In this document: in pieces, positions 1-7,596 of the stretch
Layout: every line of letters begins with the position of its first letter
Numbering within the stretch: position 1 is the stretch's first letter
NCBI GenBank assembly: GCA_039028315.1
Contig: JBCCIH010000007.1
Location: forward strand, 1-23,081
From: Thermodesulfobacteriota bacterium
Lineage (GTDB): Bacteria > Desulfobacterota_D > UBA1144 > Nemesobacterales > UBA2774
Direction of reading: 5' to 3'
DNA length: 23,081 bases
Translations under genes and position numbers: made by a program
Notes under the pieces: generated by a model
Database searches by the model: none
Told to the model about the DNA's origin: nothing
What the model saw: only the letters and a program-made list of their open reading frames with translations

Positions 1-67
1 CCAAACTATACTATTTACTAATTTCATAGTAAATTTCTAGTCACAAATATTACTTACAGGAACTCTA

Positions 68-814
68 ATGCCTGAATACTATGAAATCTTAATACTCTTT
101 GGAGTCGGAGTTTTGGCCGGTCTAATCAATATCATGGCTGGGGGCGGCTCCAGTTTCACCTTGCCTGCGCTCATATTCTTGGGCCTAGACTCTCCCACGG
201 CAAACGGCACAAATCGTGTTGGAATTCTAATACAGAGCATCTTTGCAACTATTTCATTTCGAAATGAGAACATAACTGGCCTTAGGTTAAGCCTGAGGTT
301 AGGGGCCCTTACTATACCAGGCGCTATTCTAGGTGCACTGTTGGCCGTTAGGGTGAGCGATCGGTTGTTTGAGATTGTTTTAGGGATAATAATGATTGGG
401 ATAGTCATAACTATGCTAGTGCCGCAGAGTAAGGATATAGTTACGACACCGGAGGGAAAAAAGAGTTGGCTCATATATCCGATTATGTTCGGCGTCGGGT
501 TTTATGGGGGATTTTTACAAGTCGGGGTTGGGTTTCTAATTATGGCGGGACTTTATCATCTTATGAAGATGAACCTTGTATATGTAAATATGCACAAAGC
601 TTTTATAAACCTCATTTTCACAATACCGGCCTTGGCAATTTTCATGTGGACTAATAATGTCGACTGGGTACTTGGACTAGTACTTGCTGTAGGAAACGCA
701 CTAGGCGGGTGGTGGTCTGCAAAAATATCTGTTCGAGGCGGCGAGAAGGTAATACGCTACGTTATGGTAGTCGCAATAATTATAATTGCGCTAAAACTCT
801 TTGGACTATTTTAG
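68..814 (+). CDS. TauE/SafE family membrane exporter/permease
   Basis: A 248-residue, almost wholly hydrophobic protein with about seven to eight membrane segments, the usual size for TauE/SafE (DUF81) proteins. The family signature is visible in the N-terminal half: AGGG near residues 24-27, followed by a TLPAL stretch and the ANGTNR motif at 45-50. A second, weaker glycine-rich copy (GGFLQVGVGF) starts the C-terminal half, as expected for this internally duplicated fold. Family members move small organic or sulfur-containing anions such as sulfite, sulfoacetate or taurine-derived products across the inner membrane; the substrate here cannot be read from sequence. An AGGA-type Shine-Dalgarno sits 6-9 bases before the ATG. 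The next gene is convergent, 32 bp away. A second, quite divergent family member lies at 17701-18525. Confidence 0.88.
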   Translation: MPEYYEILILFGVGVLAGLINIMAGGGSSFTLPALIFLGLDSPTANGTNRVGILIQSIFATISFRNENITGLRLSLRLGALTIPGAILGALLAVRVSDRLFEIVLGIIMIGIVITMLVPQSKDIVTTPEGKKSWLIYPIMFGVGFYGGFLQVGVGFLIMAGLYHLMKMNLVYVNMHKAFINLIFTIPALAIFMWTNNVDWVLGLVLAVGNALGGWWSAKISVRGGEKVIRYVMVVAIIIIALKLFGLF

Positions 815-846
815 TATATCAGCAGCTAATTATTTGATGTACCTAT

Positions 847-2133
847 TTATCCCACATCATCTTGATAAGTCTCTTTTATCTTAACGAATACAATTAGCGA
901 GATAATAGCTGATAATATTAGATAGTAGCTTGGTGAGAGTTTATCTCCCGTGATATCGATTAGATATGTAGCTACGAACGGCGCGGTTCCGCCAAAAACA
1001 GCAAATCCTATGTTATATCCAATCGAGACCGCGCTCATGCGCACTTTGGCCGGGAAAAGCTCTATCATCATGGCTCCAAACGGTCCAAACACCATAGAAA
1101 GCCCGATTGCAAATACTATTTGAGCCAGAAGGTCATGAAACGCATCACCACGAGTAAATTCAATAAATAGCGGATATGAGAAAATCGCTATTACAAGACA
1201 TCCTGCAATAAGCAGCGGCTTTCTTCCTAATTTATCAGAGAAGTATCCCATTATTGGGGTAATAATCATAAGTACAATCATGCTTATTGTATTTATCTCA
1301 AGTGCCGTCGAGAGATCTAAGTGAGTTTCAGTAGAAAGAAATGTCGTAAGGTAGACAAATATCATATAGAAGTTCACTGAACCAACGCATGTTGCCCCGA
1401 TAACAGTTATGATTTCCTTCCAATGATATCTAAACGCATCTCTTATAGGTTCCTTAGAAAGCTCACCAGCTTCCTTCATCTTTTTAAAAGAAGGCGATTC
1501 ATCTATACCTGCTCTTAAGAATAGCCCAACTATTCCTATTATGAGTCCAAGCAAAAATGGAATCCTCCAACCAAAACTGTGTACTTGTGAAGTTGTGAAT
1601 ACATCTGTTACAACAGATGCTATGGCCGAGCCCAAAAGAATACCTCCAAGAAGACTAAATACTGTCCAGCTGCTGTAAAAACCCCTTCTGCCTGGTGGAT
1701 AAGGCGCATGCTCAACAACGTATGATATAGATCCGGTAAACTCACCGCCAACTGATATCCCTTGTATGAGTCTTATTATGGTAAGTAGTATAGGAGCCCA
1801 TATGCCAACAGATTCATATGTTGGGAGTACTCCTATAAGAGTAGTAGGAATTGCCATCATAAGCACTGATATTTCAAGCGCTTTTTTTCGGCCGAGCCTA
1901 TCTCCCAAAATACCAAACAAAACAGACCCCACCGGGCGCATCAAAAATCCAACTGCAAAAATTCCGAAAGTTGCAAGAAGGCCTGAGAGCTGATCTTCTG
2001 ATGGGAAAAATAGTTTTGCTATGATAGGTGCAAAGAATCCGTATAGTGCAAAATCATACCACTCTAAAACGTTACCTACACATCCAGCTACCACGTTTTT
2101 TACTCTATATTCAGAAGCCGCACCAGTTGCCAT
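847..2133 (-). CDS. MHS-family MFS transporter (ProP-like metabolite:H+ symporter)
   Basis: A 428-residue major facilitator protein with 12 predicted membrane helices. Hallmarks of the metabolite:H+ symporter (MHS) subfamily are present: GNVLEWYDF at 20-28, the loop 2-3 motif GDRLGRKK at 77-84, RLIQGISVGGEF at 121-132, and the repeated loop motif SDKLGRKP at 299-306. Known MHS members carry proline, betaine, citrate, alpha-ketoglutarate, shikimate or similar small acids with protons. The substrate cannot be assigned here and no catabolic operon adjoins. The start is well supported: an AGGAGG Shine-Dalgarno lies about 7 bases upstream, and a sigma-70-like promoter reads into it from 2161-2190. 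It is divergent from the kinase-like gene at 2246. Confidence 0.92.
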   Translation of the reverse strand: MATGAASEYRVKNVVAGCVGNVLEWYDFALYGFFAPIIAKLFFPSEDQLSGLLATFGIFAVGFLMRPVGSVLFGILGDRLGRKKALEISVLMMAIPTTLIGVLPTYESVGIWAPILLTIIRLIQGISVGGEFTGSISYVVEHAPYPPGRRGFYSSWTVFSLLGGILLGSAIASVVTDVFTTSQVHSFGWRIPFLLGLIIGIVGLFLRAGIDESPSFKKMKEAGELSKEPIRDAFRYHWKEIITVIGATCVGSVNFYMIFVYLTTFLSTETHLDLSTALEINTISMIVLMIITPIMGYFSDKLGRKPLLIAGCLVIAIFSYPLFIEFTRGDAFHDLLAQIVFAIGLSMVFGPFGAMMIELFPAKVRMSAVSIGYNIGFAVFGGTAPFVATYLIDITGDKLSPSYYLILSAIISLIVFVKIKETYQDDVG

Positions 2134-2160
2134 ATCTACCCTCCTAGGTCTACTACTAGT

Positions 2161-2190
2161 TGTATATCATTAAGGAGCTATCTGTGTCAA
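2161..2190 (-). promoter_or_regulatory. Sigma-70-type promoter for the MHS transporter
   Basis: On the minus strand, TTGACA (complement of 2185-2190) is followed after 18 bases by TATACA (complement of 2161-2166). The predicted transcript would start near 2154, about 20 bases before the transporter ATG at 2133 and just upstream of its AGGAGG site. The -35 box is a perfect consensus. Seen by eye only. Confidence 0.6.
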
Positions 2191-2245
2191 ATGCCATACT
2201 TGGTTATTTTTTGACTAAAATGATGTAAATTAACTAGAGCGCGGA

Positions 2246-2845
2246 ATGAAACTACCAGAACTTGTTCAGACTATTTTAGCGAAAGAAAAAAAGCATCCCT
2301 ACGTAATTGCTTTTGAAGGAATGATAGGCAGTGGGAAGAGCTATGAGGCTAACAAGTTGATACAAGAGTTGGGAAGTAAAGCCCTTCAAATTTCTACCGA
2401 TCTTTTTGTCACAGTACCACGCTCTGAGTGGAGTGATAGGCTTGAGGTCCATGATATTGATCTTTCCTCTTGGTATGATCTTCAAAAAATAAAAAAGGCT
2501 CTTGAGTCAGTAAAGAATAAAGAGAGCTTTACTATTGATGGCCTTTATAATCTTTCAAACGGTCAGTTTGACGATGAACTAGAAGTAAACGCTGTGGATT
2601 GTGACTATTTGATACTTGAAGGCCTATTTTCATGTCATGAAGAACTGGATGAACTAATAGATCTTCGTATATTCCTCGATGTACCTGAGGAAGTGGCATT
2701 GGAAAGGGCTCATTCAAGGGACGAAACAGTGCGGCACTTAGACAATGAGGGCTGGCTTCAGAAAAAGGATATTTTTTATAATCATTACTTACCCTTTATG
2801 CAATCTCATAAAAACAGGGCTCATATTATACTTGATTCAGAATAA
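2246..2845 (+). CDS. Uridine-kinase-like P-loop protein
   Basis: A 199-residue soluble P-loop protein. Walker A is GMIGSGKS at 25-32. Other features resemble the uridine kinase/phosphoribulokinase-like group: ISTDLF around 49-54 with an acidic residue at the substrate side, WYDLQKIKKAL at 76-86, DYLILEGLFS at 120-129 and a lid-like basic segment (residues 138-164) containing IDLRIFLDVPEE and RAHSRD. The likely activity is phosphorylation of a nucleoside or similar small molecule by ATP, but it could be another small-molecule kinase; it is not close enough to Udk to name. The Shine-Dalgarno is weak (GCGGA directly before the ATG). Its stop codon abuts the stop codon of the convergent SDR gene with no base between. 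Confidence 0.78.
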   Translation: MKLPELVQTILAKEKKHPYVIAFEGMIGSGKSYEANKLIQELGSKALQISTDLFVTVPRSEWSDRLEVHDIDLSSWYDLQKIKKALESVKNKESFTIDGLYNLSNGQFDDELEVNAVDCDYLILEGLFSCHEELDELIDLRIFLDVPEEVALERAHSRDETVRHLDNEGWLQKKDIFYNHYLPFMQSHKNRAHIILDSE

Positions 2846-3628
2846 TCAGGCTTTAAAATCGGGCTCTTCTCTTCCAAGATAAACCGAAAGCGCGCCTCCT
2901 TCTACAAATATGGTCTGCCCAGTTATGTACTGAGATTCGTCTGAGGCAAACATTACTGCAGGAGGGACAATATCATCAGGACGGCCCCGTCTTCCCTCTG
3001 GTATTCCTTTTGTCATATACTCATCATACTCCGGATCATCTGACGAGGACATAGGTGTTGCAACTGATCCTGGGGCTATGCAGTTTACTGTGATACCGTA
3101 TGGTGCCATATCCACTGCCATAACTTTAGTGATAATCATTGTGCCAGCTTTGGCTGCGTGATAAGCAATAGATATGGGATGAAAATCCATCACCCCTGCC
3201 ACTGAACCAATGTTAATAATCCTGCCTGTGCTTTTTTGCTCAATTATGTGTTTACAAAAATTCTGTGATAAAAAGAATAGTCCTTTAAGGCTTATATCAA
3301 GCTGTTTGTCCCAGCTATCGGGTGTGACCTCGAGTACTTCCTCTCTTCTTGCATAGGCTGCGTCATTTACTAATATGTCTACTCTGCCGAAAGTATCGAT
3401 CGCTTCATCAATTAGCGCAGGGTGAGCATCTACATCCCCTACATCAAGGGTGTGGTATATTGCCTCTCCGCCCATTTCCTCGATTTCTTTTTGAACTTCA
3501 ACGCATTTTCCTTCAGTAAGAGCAGCAATTACAACCTTAGCGCCTTCTTTAACAAATCCAAGTGTAATTGCTTTACCTATTCCAGAGGACCCGCCTGTGA
3601 TTATTGCTACTTTATCTTTAAGTCTCAT
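2846..3628 (-). CDS. Short-chain dehydrogenase/reductase (SDR)
   Basis: A 260-residue classical SDR. The nucleotide-binding motif TGGSSGIG is at 11-18, the catalytic Ser at about 142 (IGSVAG), and Y156-x-x-x-K160 (YHAAK). The C-terminal half has the typical PYGITVNCIAPG and ITGQTIFVEGGA stretches, so this is a complete Rossmann-fold NAD(P)H-dependent oxidoreductase. Two family positions are unusual: the normally NNAG structural motif reads NDAA at 88-91, and the position usually held by the tetrad Asn (N-L-x-G) is Ser113 in DISLKG. The substrate is unknown; annotations such as 3-oxoacyl-ACP reductase or glucose 1-dehydrogenase would be generic. A strong GGAGGG Shine-Dalgarno lies just before the ATG. 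It is divergent from the gene at 3753. Confidence 0.92.
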   Translation of the reverse strand: MRLKDKVAIITGGSSGIGKAITLGFVKEGAKVVIAALTEGKCVEVQKEIEEMGGEAIYHTLDVGDVDAHPALIDEAIDTFGRVDILVNDAAYARREEVLEVTPDSWDKQLDISLKGLFFLSQNFCKHIIEQKSTGRIINIGSVAGVMDFHPISIAYHAAKAGTMIITKVMAVDMAPYGITVNCIAPGSVATPMSSSDDPEYDEYMTKGIPEGRRGRPDDIVPPAVMFASDESQYITGQTIFVEGGALSVYLGREEPDFKA

Positions 3629-3752
3629 TTATACCCTCCAATTTAATAAACTTAACTTCTGCCTGAATTTCTTTTACACTATAAACGGCGGCAGGTTTAA
3701 AAACTATATTAATAAGCAAGAATGAAATTGCAATCACTGCTGTACGTTGCAA

Positions 3753-4805
3753 ATGATAAATGAGCATGAAGAGATTAGGTTTGGTAAAGGTTATCCTTCA
3801 TTAATCAGGTTTTTCAAAGGTGATCCTGCAAAACCTCTTGTAGTTTTTTTCCCGGGATGGTCATATCTGGGGAGAATAAGTTATGGCTTTCCAGGATGTG
3901 ATGAAAAACAGTTTTTGGCATATTGGATTACAAGAAAGGGATATTCATTTCTAGCAACATCATATCCGATTGACCATCCTGTATATCAAAAAGTCTATCC
4001 GAGTTTTACTCTTACTAATTGGGGAGAAATGGTTGCTCAGATTACAGATGAAATTATTTCAGAACATGGACTAAATAATAAGGTGATAAATATACACTGG
4101 AGCGCTGCAGGCCAGGTGATAAGGCCATTTAATGTGGCATGCAAAGAAAGAGGAGTAGATATAAAATACTCTTTGGGAATTGAAACAACACCAGCTCTAA
4201 ATATTCCTTCTGATCGTCAGAAAGGACTTAGAAAAACAAGGAAAAAATTAGTTAGCATCAAATACCCATTATACGATTTGTTTTGGCAAGAAATAACTGA
4301 ACAGTGCTCCATTAATGATTACGATATAATGACAAAGAATCAGCACAATAAATATTTTCTGGGTGATATACCAGTTGGCATAACTGGGACTAGTCAATTT
4401 TATATAAATGAGAAATTTGTAGAAGACCCTGTTAAAGCACAACAAGACAAGGGCTTTTTCTCTTTTGCCCAATATCCATTAGTGGCTGTTATCTCAGGAA
4501 ATTCCACGCTAGCTCCTTATCATCCCATAGTTGATAAATACACCTGGGGATTTCTAATGGTTAGAAAGATTTATCACGATACTATTGTTAATGCCCAAAG
4601 GAGCGGGGTAGCTCTTGGCAAGTCAAAGCTAAAATGTTTATTAAATTTTGTTGATAACATTCCCAATAGGTTAAGTACTAATATTGCCGGAAACCACTTC
4701 TTATTTGTAGGAAAGAAAGGGGCAAAGGCAGTTTCTAATGCACTAGAGAAGTTTGAGCTTGAGACGGACAAGATAATGTCTGATATATCTGGTATTCTTA
4801 GATGA
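3753..4805 (+). CDS. Uncharacterised protein, possible alpha/beta hydrolase fold
   Basis: About 350 residues; I do not recognise a named family. Features that hint at an alpha/beta hydrolase are a strand-turn LVVFFPGW near residue 30-37 (oxyanion-hole-like), a nucleophile-elbow-like INIHWSAAGQ with Ser at about 117, and a late conserved-looking GNHFLFVG that could carry the catalytic His. The elbow departs from G-x-S-x-G (here H-W-S-A-A-G). There is no signal peptide, and a basic stretch follows the putative nucleophile by about 65-75 residues. The ATG at 3753 was chosen over an in-frame TTG at 3747; neither has a clear Shine-Dalgarno. It lies 27 bp upstream of ispH on the same strand and may be co-transcribed. 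The hydrolase assignment is inference only. Confidence 0.75.
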   Translation: MINEHEEIRFGKGYPSLIRFFKGDPAKPLVVFFPGWSYLGRISYGFPGCDEKQFLAYWITRKGYSFLATSYPIDHPVYQKVYPSFTLTNWGEMVAQITDEIISEHGLNNKVINIHWSAAGQVIRPFNVACKERGVDIKYSLGIETTPALNIPSDRQKGLRKTRKKLVSIKYPLYDLFWQEITEQCSINDYDIMTKNQHNKYFLGDIPVGITGTSQFYINEKFVEDPVKAQQDKGFFSFAQYPLVAVISGNSTLAPYHPIVDKYTWGFLMVRKIYHDTIVNAQRSGVALGKSKLKCLLNFVDNIPNRLSTNIAGNHFLFVGKKGAKAVSNALEKFELETDKIMSDISGILR

Positions 4806-4832
4806 TTATTAAAGGGTATTCTGGACTTATTT

Positions 4833-5780
4833 ATGAAAGTAATTGTTGCTAAACCTAGAGGATTTTGCGCAGGGGTAGATCGAGCCATTGAAATGGTAGA
4901 GCGTGCGCTGGAGACCTATGGGCCTCCTATATATGTGCGCCACGCTATTGTGCATAACAAACGTGTTGTAGAGTCTCTGATAGAAAAAGGCGTAAAATTT
5001 GTAGAAGAATTAGATGAGATAGAAGACAAAGAGGCTAAGGTAATTTTCAGCGCCCACGGCGTAAGCCCGGCCGTTTGGAATGAGGCGGGTTTCAAAAACC
5101 TTGAGGTAGTTGATGCAGTCTGTCCTTTAGTCACTAAGGTTCATAATGAAGTAAAGCACTACGCAGATCGGGATTATACAATAATAATGATCGGTCACCG
5201 TAATCATGTAGAGGTAATTGGTACAAGTGGCCATGCACCAGAGAAGGTTATTGTTGTTGAATCCGTACAGGAGGCTCAGAGGCTAGACGTGCCCGATCCT
5301 AACAAACTCGCCTATGTTACACAAACAACACTTAGCGTTGATGATACGAGAGACATTTTGCGAGCGCTTAAAGATAGATTCCCTAATATTATAAGTCCAT
5401 CCAAACTGGATATATGCTACGCCACTCAAAACCGCCAAGATGCGGTAAAAGCTCTTTCCAAAGAAGCTGATTTTATCTTTATAATGGGATCACCTGAGAG
5501 TTCTAACTCAAACCGTCTTGTGGAAGTTGCAAAGGCAAGCGGTGTTGAAAAAGCATATCTAATTGAAGGCGCAAAGAGTTTAGATGAACATAAGTTTACT
5601 GACGATATGGTAATAGGGCTAAGCTCAGGAGCTTCAACTCCAGAAACTGTAGTGCTTGAAGTAATTGCAAGACTAAAAGAGCTGGGTGCTGACAGCATTG
5701 AAGAGTTAGACGGCAAAGAAGAGCATACAAGATTCCCTTTCCCAGATACAATTGAGTTTACTTCGGCTACAACTTCCTAA
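4833..5780 (+). CDS. ispH: 4-hydroxy-3-methylbut-2-enyl diphosphate reductase
   Basis: A 315-residue full-length IspH (LytB), the last enzyme of the MEP pathway, which reduces HMBPP to IPP and DMAPP with a [4Fe-4S] cluster. The three cluster cysteines are in place: C12 in KPRGFCAG, C97 in DAVCPLV and C195 in DICYATQ. The family histidines appear in VRHAIVHN and IGHRNH, and the SPESSNSNRL substrate-binding segment is intact. It therefore implies non-mevalonate isoprenoid synthesis in this organism. The start is set by the conserved N-terminus; the Shine-Dalgarno is poor. It follows the unknown gene at 3753 by 27 bp and is convergent with the NTF2-like gene. Confidence 0.97.
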   Translation: MKVIVAKPRGFCAGVDRAIEMVERALETYGPPIYVRHAIVHNKRVVESLIEKGVKFVEELDEIEDKEAKVIFSAHGVSPAVWNEAGFKNLEVVDAVCPLVTKVHNEVKHYADRDYTIIMIGHRNHVEVIGTSGHAPEKVIVVESVQEAQRLDVPDPNKLAYVTQTTLSVDDTRDILRALKDRFPNIISPSKLDICYATQNRQDAVKALSKEADFIFIMGSPESSNSNRLVEVAKASGVEKAYLIEGAKSLDEHKFTDDMVIGLSSGASTPETVVLEVIARLKELGADSIEELDGKEEHTRFPFPDTIEFTSATTS

Positions 5781-5859
5781 GTAGTTTCCTAAGGTCCAAT
5801 AATCTTAGTCAGCTCTCCTGAGAAATCCAGTATTTAAGATATTCGTAATCCCTTCACAA

Positions 5860-6243
5860 CTAACTGGGGTTTTGTGATGAATGGTGATGCAAAATCGGGT
5901 TAGCATTAGAAAGATCAACGAAATAACTATATCGAGCTTCAAAATTCTGTAGTTCTCCGTCAACTTTGAAACTCCAATCGTAAAGGCCGCTTAGGGAATA
6001 TATATGCTCTTGTAGCTGTTGAATGGCTAATGTTTCTTCTTGAAGTGTAACCTTTAGATCTTCACGGCTTCCGAGTTCCTCAAAATATTCCCGCAATTCT
6101 TGTGGTGTGTTTCTTATTCTATTAGAAAAGGTTGGAAGCAATATGGCTGTGCTGTCATATAAGTTTAGCAGGTTTTCAACATCAAGATTATTTACAAATT
6201 CTATCCATTGATCTAAAAGATTTCGTGCATCTGTCATTGTCAT
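5860..6243 (-). CDS. SnoaL/NTF2-like small protein
   Basis: A 127-residue protein with the pattern of an NTF2-like cone fold: an N-terminal helix (ARNLLDQWIEFVNNLD), a DSTAILLPT strand, a FEELGS helix region, then alternating strands ending in ILHHHSSQNP. That His-rich C-terminal strand is typical of the SnoaL-like/CaMKII-association-domain group, whose members include isomerases, hydrolases and many proteins of unknown role. No specific function can be given. Two ATGs (codons 1 and 3) are possible; a GGGGGC stretch 8-13 bases upstream favours the first. A well-formed promoter lies at 6319-6348, so it is probably transcribed separately from the sugar kinase upstream of it. Confidence 0.82.
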   Translation of the reverse strand: MTMTDARNLLDQWIEFVNNLDVENLLNLYDSTAILLPTFSNRIRNTPQELREYFEELGSREDLKVTLQEETLAIQQLQEHIYSLSGLYDWSFKVDGELQNFEARYSYFVDLSNANPILHHHSSQNPS

Positions 6244-6248
6244 TCGAT

Positions 6249-6293
6249 AAGCCCCCAGGATTAGGTTTGCCTTTTAATTTAAAACTTGAACAT
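6249..6293. repeat. Degenerate direct repeat, copy 1
   Basis: A 45-bp segment that aligns with 6347-6390 in the same orientation at roughly 80 percent identity by eye, with one single-base gap. Shared blocks are AAGCCCC, ATTAGGT, TTTT and ACTTGA. Copy 1 lies entirely in the 5' leader of the NTF2-like gene. On the minus strand it contains ATG TTC AAG TTT TAA, a close echo of the last codons and stop of the kinase gene in copy 2. Confidence 0.65.
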
Positions 6294-6318
6294 AATTTTC
6301 TGTGTTTCGAGCCCCAGT

Positions 6319-6348
6319 ACTATAGCTCTTGGAGAAGGAAGTTGTCAA
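6319..6348 (-). promoter_or_regulatory. Sigma-70-type promoter for the NTF2-like gene
   Basis: On the minus strand, a perfect TTGACA (complement of 6343-6348) is followed after 18 bases by TATAGT (complement of 6319-6324). Transcription would start near 6312, giving a leader of about 70 bases before the ATG at 6243. The promoter sits between the two repeat copies, directly behind the end of the kinase gene. Confidence 0.6.
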
Positions 6349-6390
6349 GCCCCAGAATTAGGTCCGCTTTTTGAGTTATAACTTGAGCAT
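6347..6390. repeat. Degenerate direct repeat, copy 2 (overlaps 3' end of sugar kinase)
   Basis: Partner of 6249-6293, starting 98 bases further on. Its last 15 bases are the final codons and stop of the sugar kinase gene (6376-6390). A shorter related block, AGCCCCAGTACTA, occurs at about 6310-6322 between the two copies. Confidence 0.65.
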
Positions 6391-7581
6391 CCTTAGGCCA
6401 TCATCTGACTGGGCAAAGTACACAGCAGCCCTCTCACGAAGCTCAGGATATTTAGTTGTGTAATTTGCTAGTATCTCAATTGCACCTAGCTGATTAAAAT
6501 CCTCTTTCACTATTGCAACCACGCAGCCTCCATATCCGCCGCCATTTACCGCCGCACCATATACGTCTTGATATGAGCTCGCAAGATCAAACATAGCCCT
6601 TGAGTGCTCGCTCTTGGATTCATAGTTATCAAGTGTGCTCATAGACGACTCGTTCATAAGGCTTCCAAGCTCAGCCCAGTTGCCTCTGTCCCATGCTTTT
6701 ATACCTTGCTCAACGCGCATGACTTCTGAGAAATAATGTGCCGCCCAGGGTTTTAATTCCTCAGGCAGTCTCTTTTTTTGAGCATTATATGTATCAAACG
6801 GGATATCTGATAGTATTTTCGGCGACTTAACCCCTCCCATAAGTCCAAGAATTGCTGCAGTCTTCTTACATGCCTCGACTCTTGAATTAAATCCTGAAGA
6901 AGTAAGTTCTCTCTCGACTCCAGTGAAAAGGATCAGAATTTTAAACTGTTCATTAGATTTAGGTTTAGAATGTGGTGTCACTTTTTTGGCCACGGTATCA
7001 ATATATAATAAATTATCTTTCTTCCCATTTATGATTGAGGCTTGATCTAGTATTCCGTTTTGAAGTTTTAGATATTCATTTTCTATGCTCGAGTCCATAT
7101 CTATCAGCTGCTCGTGCAGGAGCTGAATACCATTCACACTGCATAGCGCCTTTATATAGCCAAGCGCTGCAGAAGCAGATGAGCTTAGTCCGCTTTGTGG
7201 GAGTGAGCCGGAGATGACGCCAGTAAATCCGAGCTTGAGGTGAAATCTGTCTTGCAGCACTTTAGCTGCGCCCCTAGCGTATCTGCCCCAGTCGGAAAGC
7301 GACGCAGTTTTAATGTTATCCAGACTAAATTCCACCATTCCAGGGTAGTTCATGCTGTATAGGCGTATCTTCCTCTCGTGATTTGGGATAAATGCCAGCA
7401 CTGATCCGGCGTCAATTGTCATTCCAAGCACTGCTCCTCCTTGATGATCTAGGTGAGCACCAAGCGGCGAGATACGATAAGGTGAGAAGACCAGTTTTAA
7501 TTCGCTGTGTTTAAACTTCTCTCTTTTCTCAAAATACTGGACAACATCTGAAATTCTGTCGGTTAAAGGAGGAAATTTCAT
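6376..7581 (-). CDS. GHMP sugar kinase, galacturonokinase-like
   Basis: A 401-residue GHMP kinase, complete with all three family motifs. Motif 1 at 33-49 reads SPYRISPLGAHLDHQGG rather than the galactokinase form (G-R-x-N-x-I-G-E-H-x-D-Y). Motif 2 is LPQSGLSSSASA at 127-138, and motif 3 is VNGGGYGGC at 345-353. The catalytic-base Asp is D179 in NGILDQ. Motif 1, WGRYARGA at 98-105, NGILDQ and the HYFSE-MRV-AW block at 282-297 match what I recall of plant galacturonic-acid-1-phosphate kinase. The likely reaction is therefore ATP-dependent C1 phosphorylation of D-galacturonate or a related sugar, in the cytoplasm. An automatic label of galactokinase (galK) would probably be wrong. It starts 15 bp after the ABC exporter gene, suggesting an operon. 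Confidence 0.88.
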   Translation of the reverse strand: MKFPPLTDRISDVVQYFEKREKFKHSELKLVFSPYRISPLGAHLDHQGGAVLGMTIDAGSVLAFIPNHERKIRLYSMNYPGMVEFSLDNIKTASLSDWGRYARGAAKVLQDRFHLKLGFTGVISGSLPQSGLSSSASAALGYIKALCSVNGIQLLHEQLIDMDSSIENEYLKLQNGILDQASIINGKKDNLLYIDTVAKKVTPHSKPKSNEQFKILILFTGVERELTSSGFNSRVEACKKTAAILGLMGGVKSPKILSDIPFDTYNAQKKRLPEELKPWAAHYFSEVMRVEQGIKAWDRGNWAELGSLMNESSMSTLDNYESKSEHSRAMFDLASSYQDVYGAAVNGGGYGGCVVAIVKEDFNQLGAIEILANYTTKYPELRERAAVYFAQSDDGLRMLKL

Positions 7582-7596
7582 TTTGTACTTACCCTA

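Noticed and set aside
68..2133. Sulfonate or taurine operon suggested by the TauE/SafE gene next to an MFS transporter
   Set aside because: The two genes are convergent and no sulfonate-degrading enzyme is nearby.
3673..3701. TTTACA and TTTAAA 17 bases apart before the unknown gene at 3753
   Set aside because: Both boxes are weak in an AT-rich gap; not enough to call a promoter.
5896..6374. Short open frames opposite the NTF2-like gene and in the repeat region
   Set aside because: They are antisense shadows without ribosome-binding sites or recognisable protein features.
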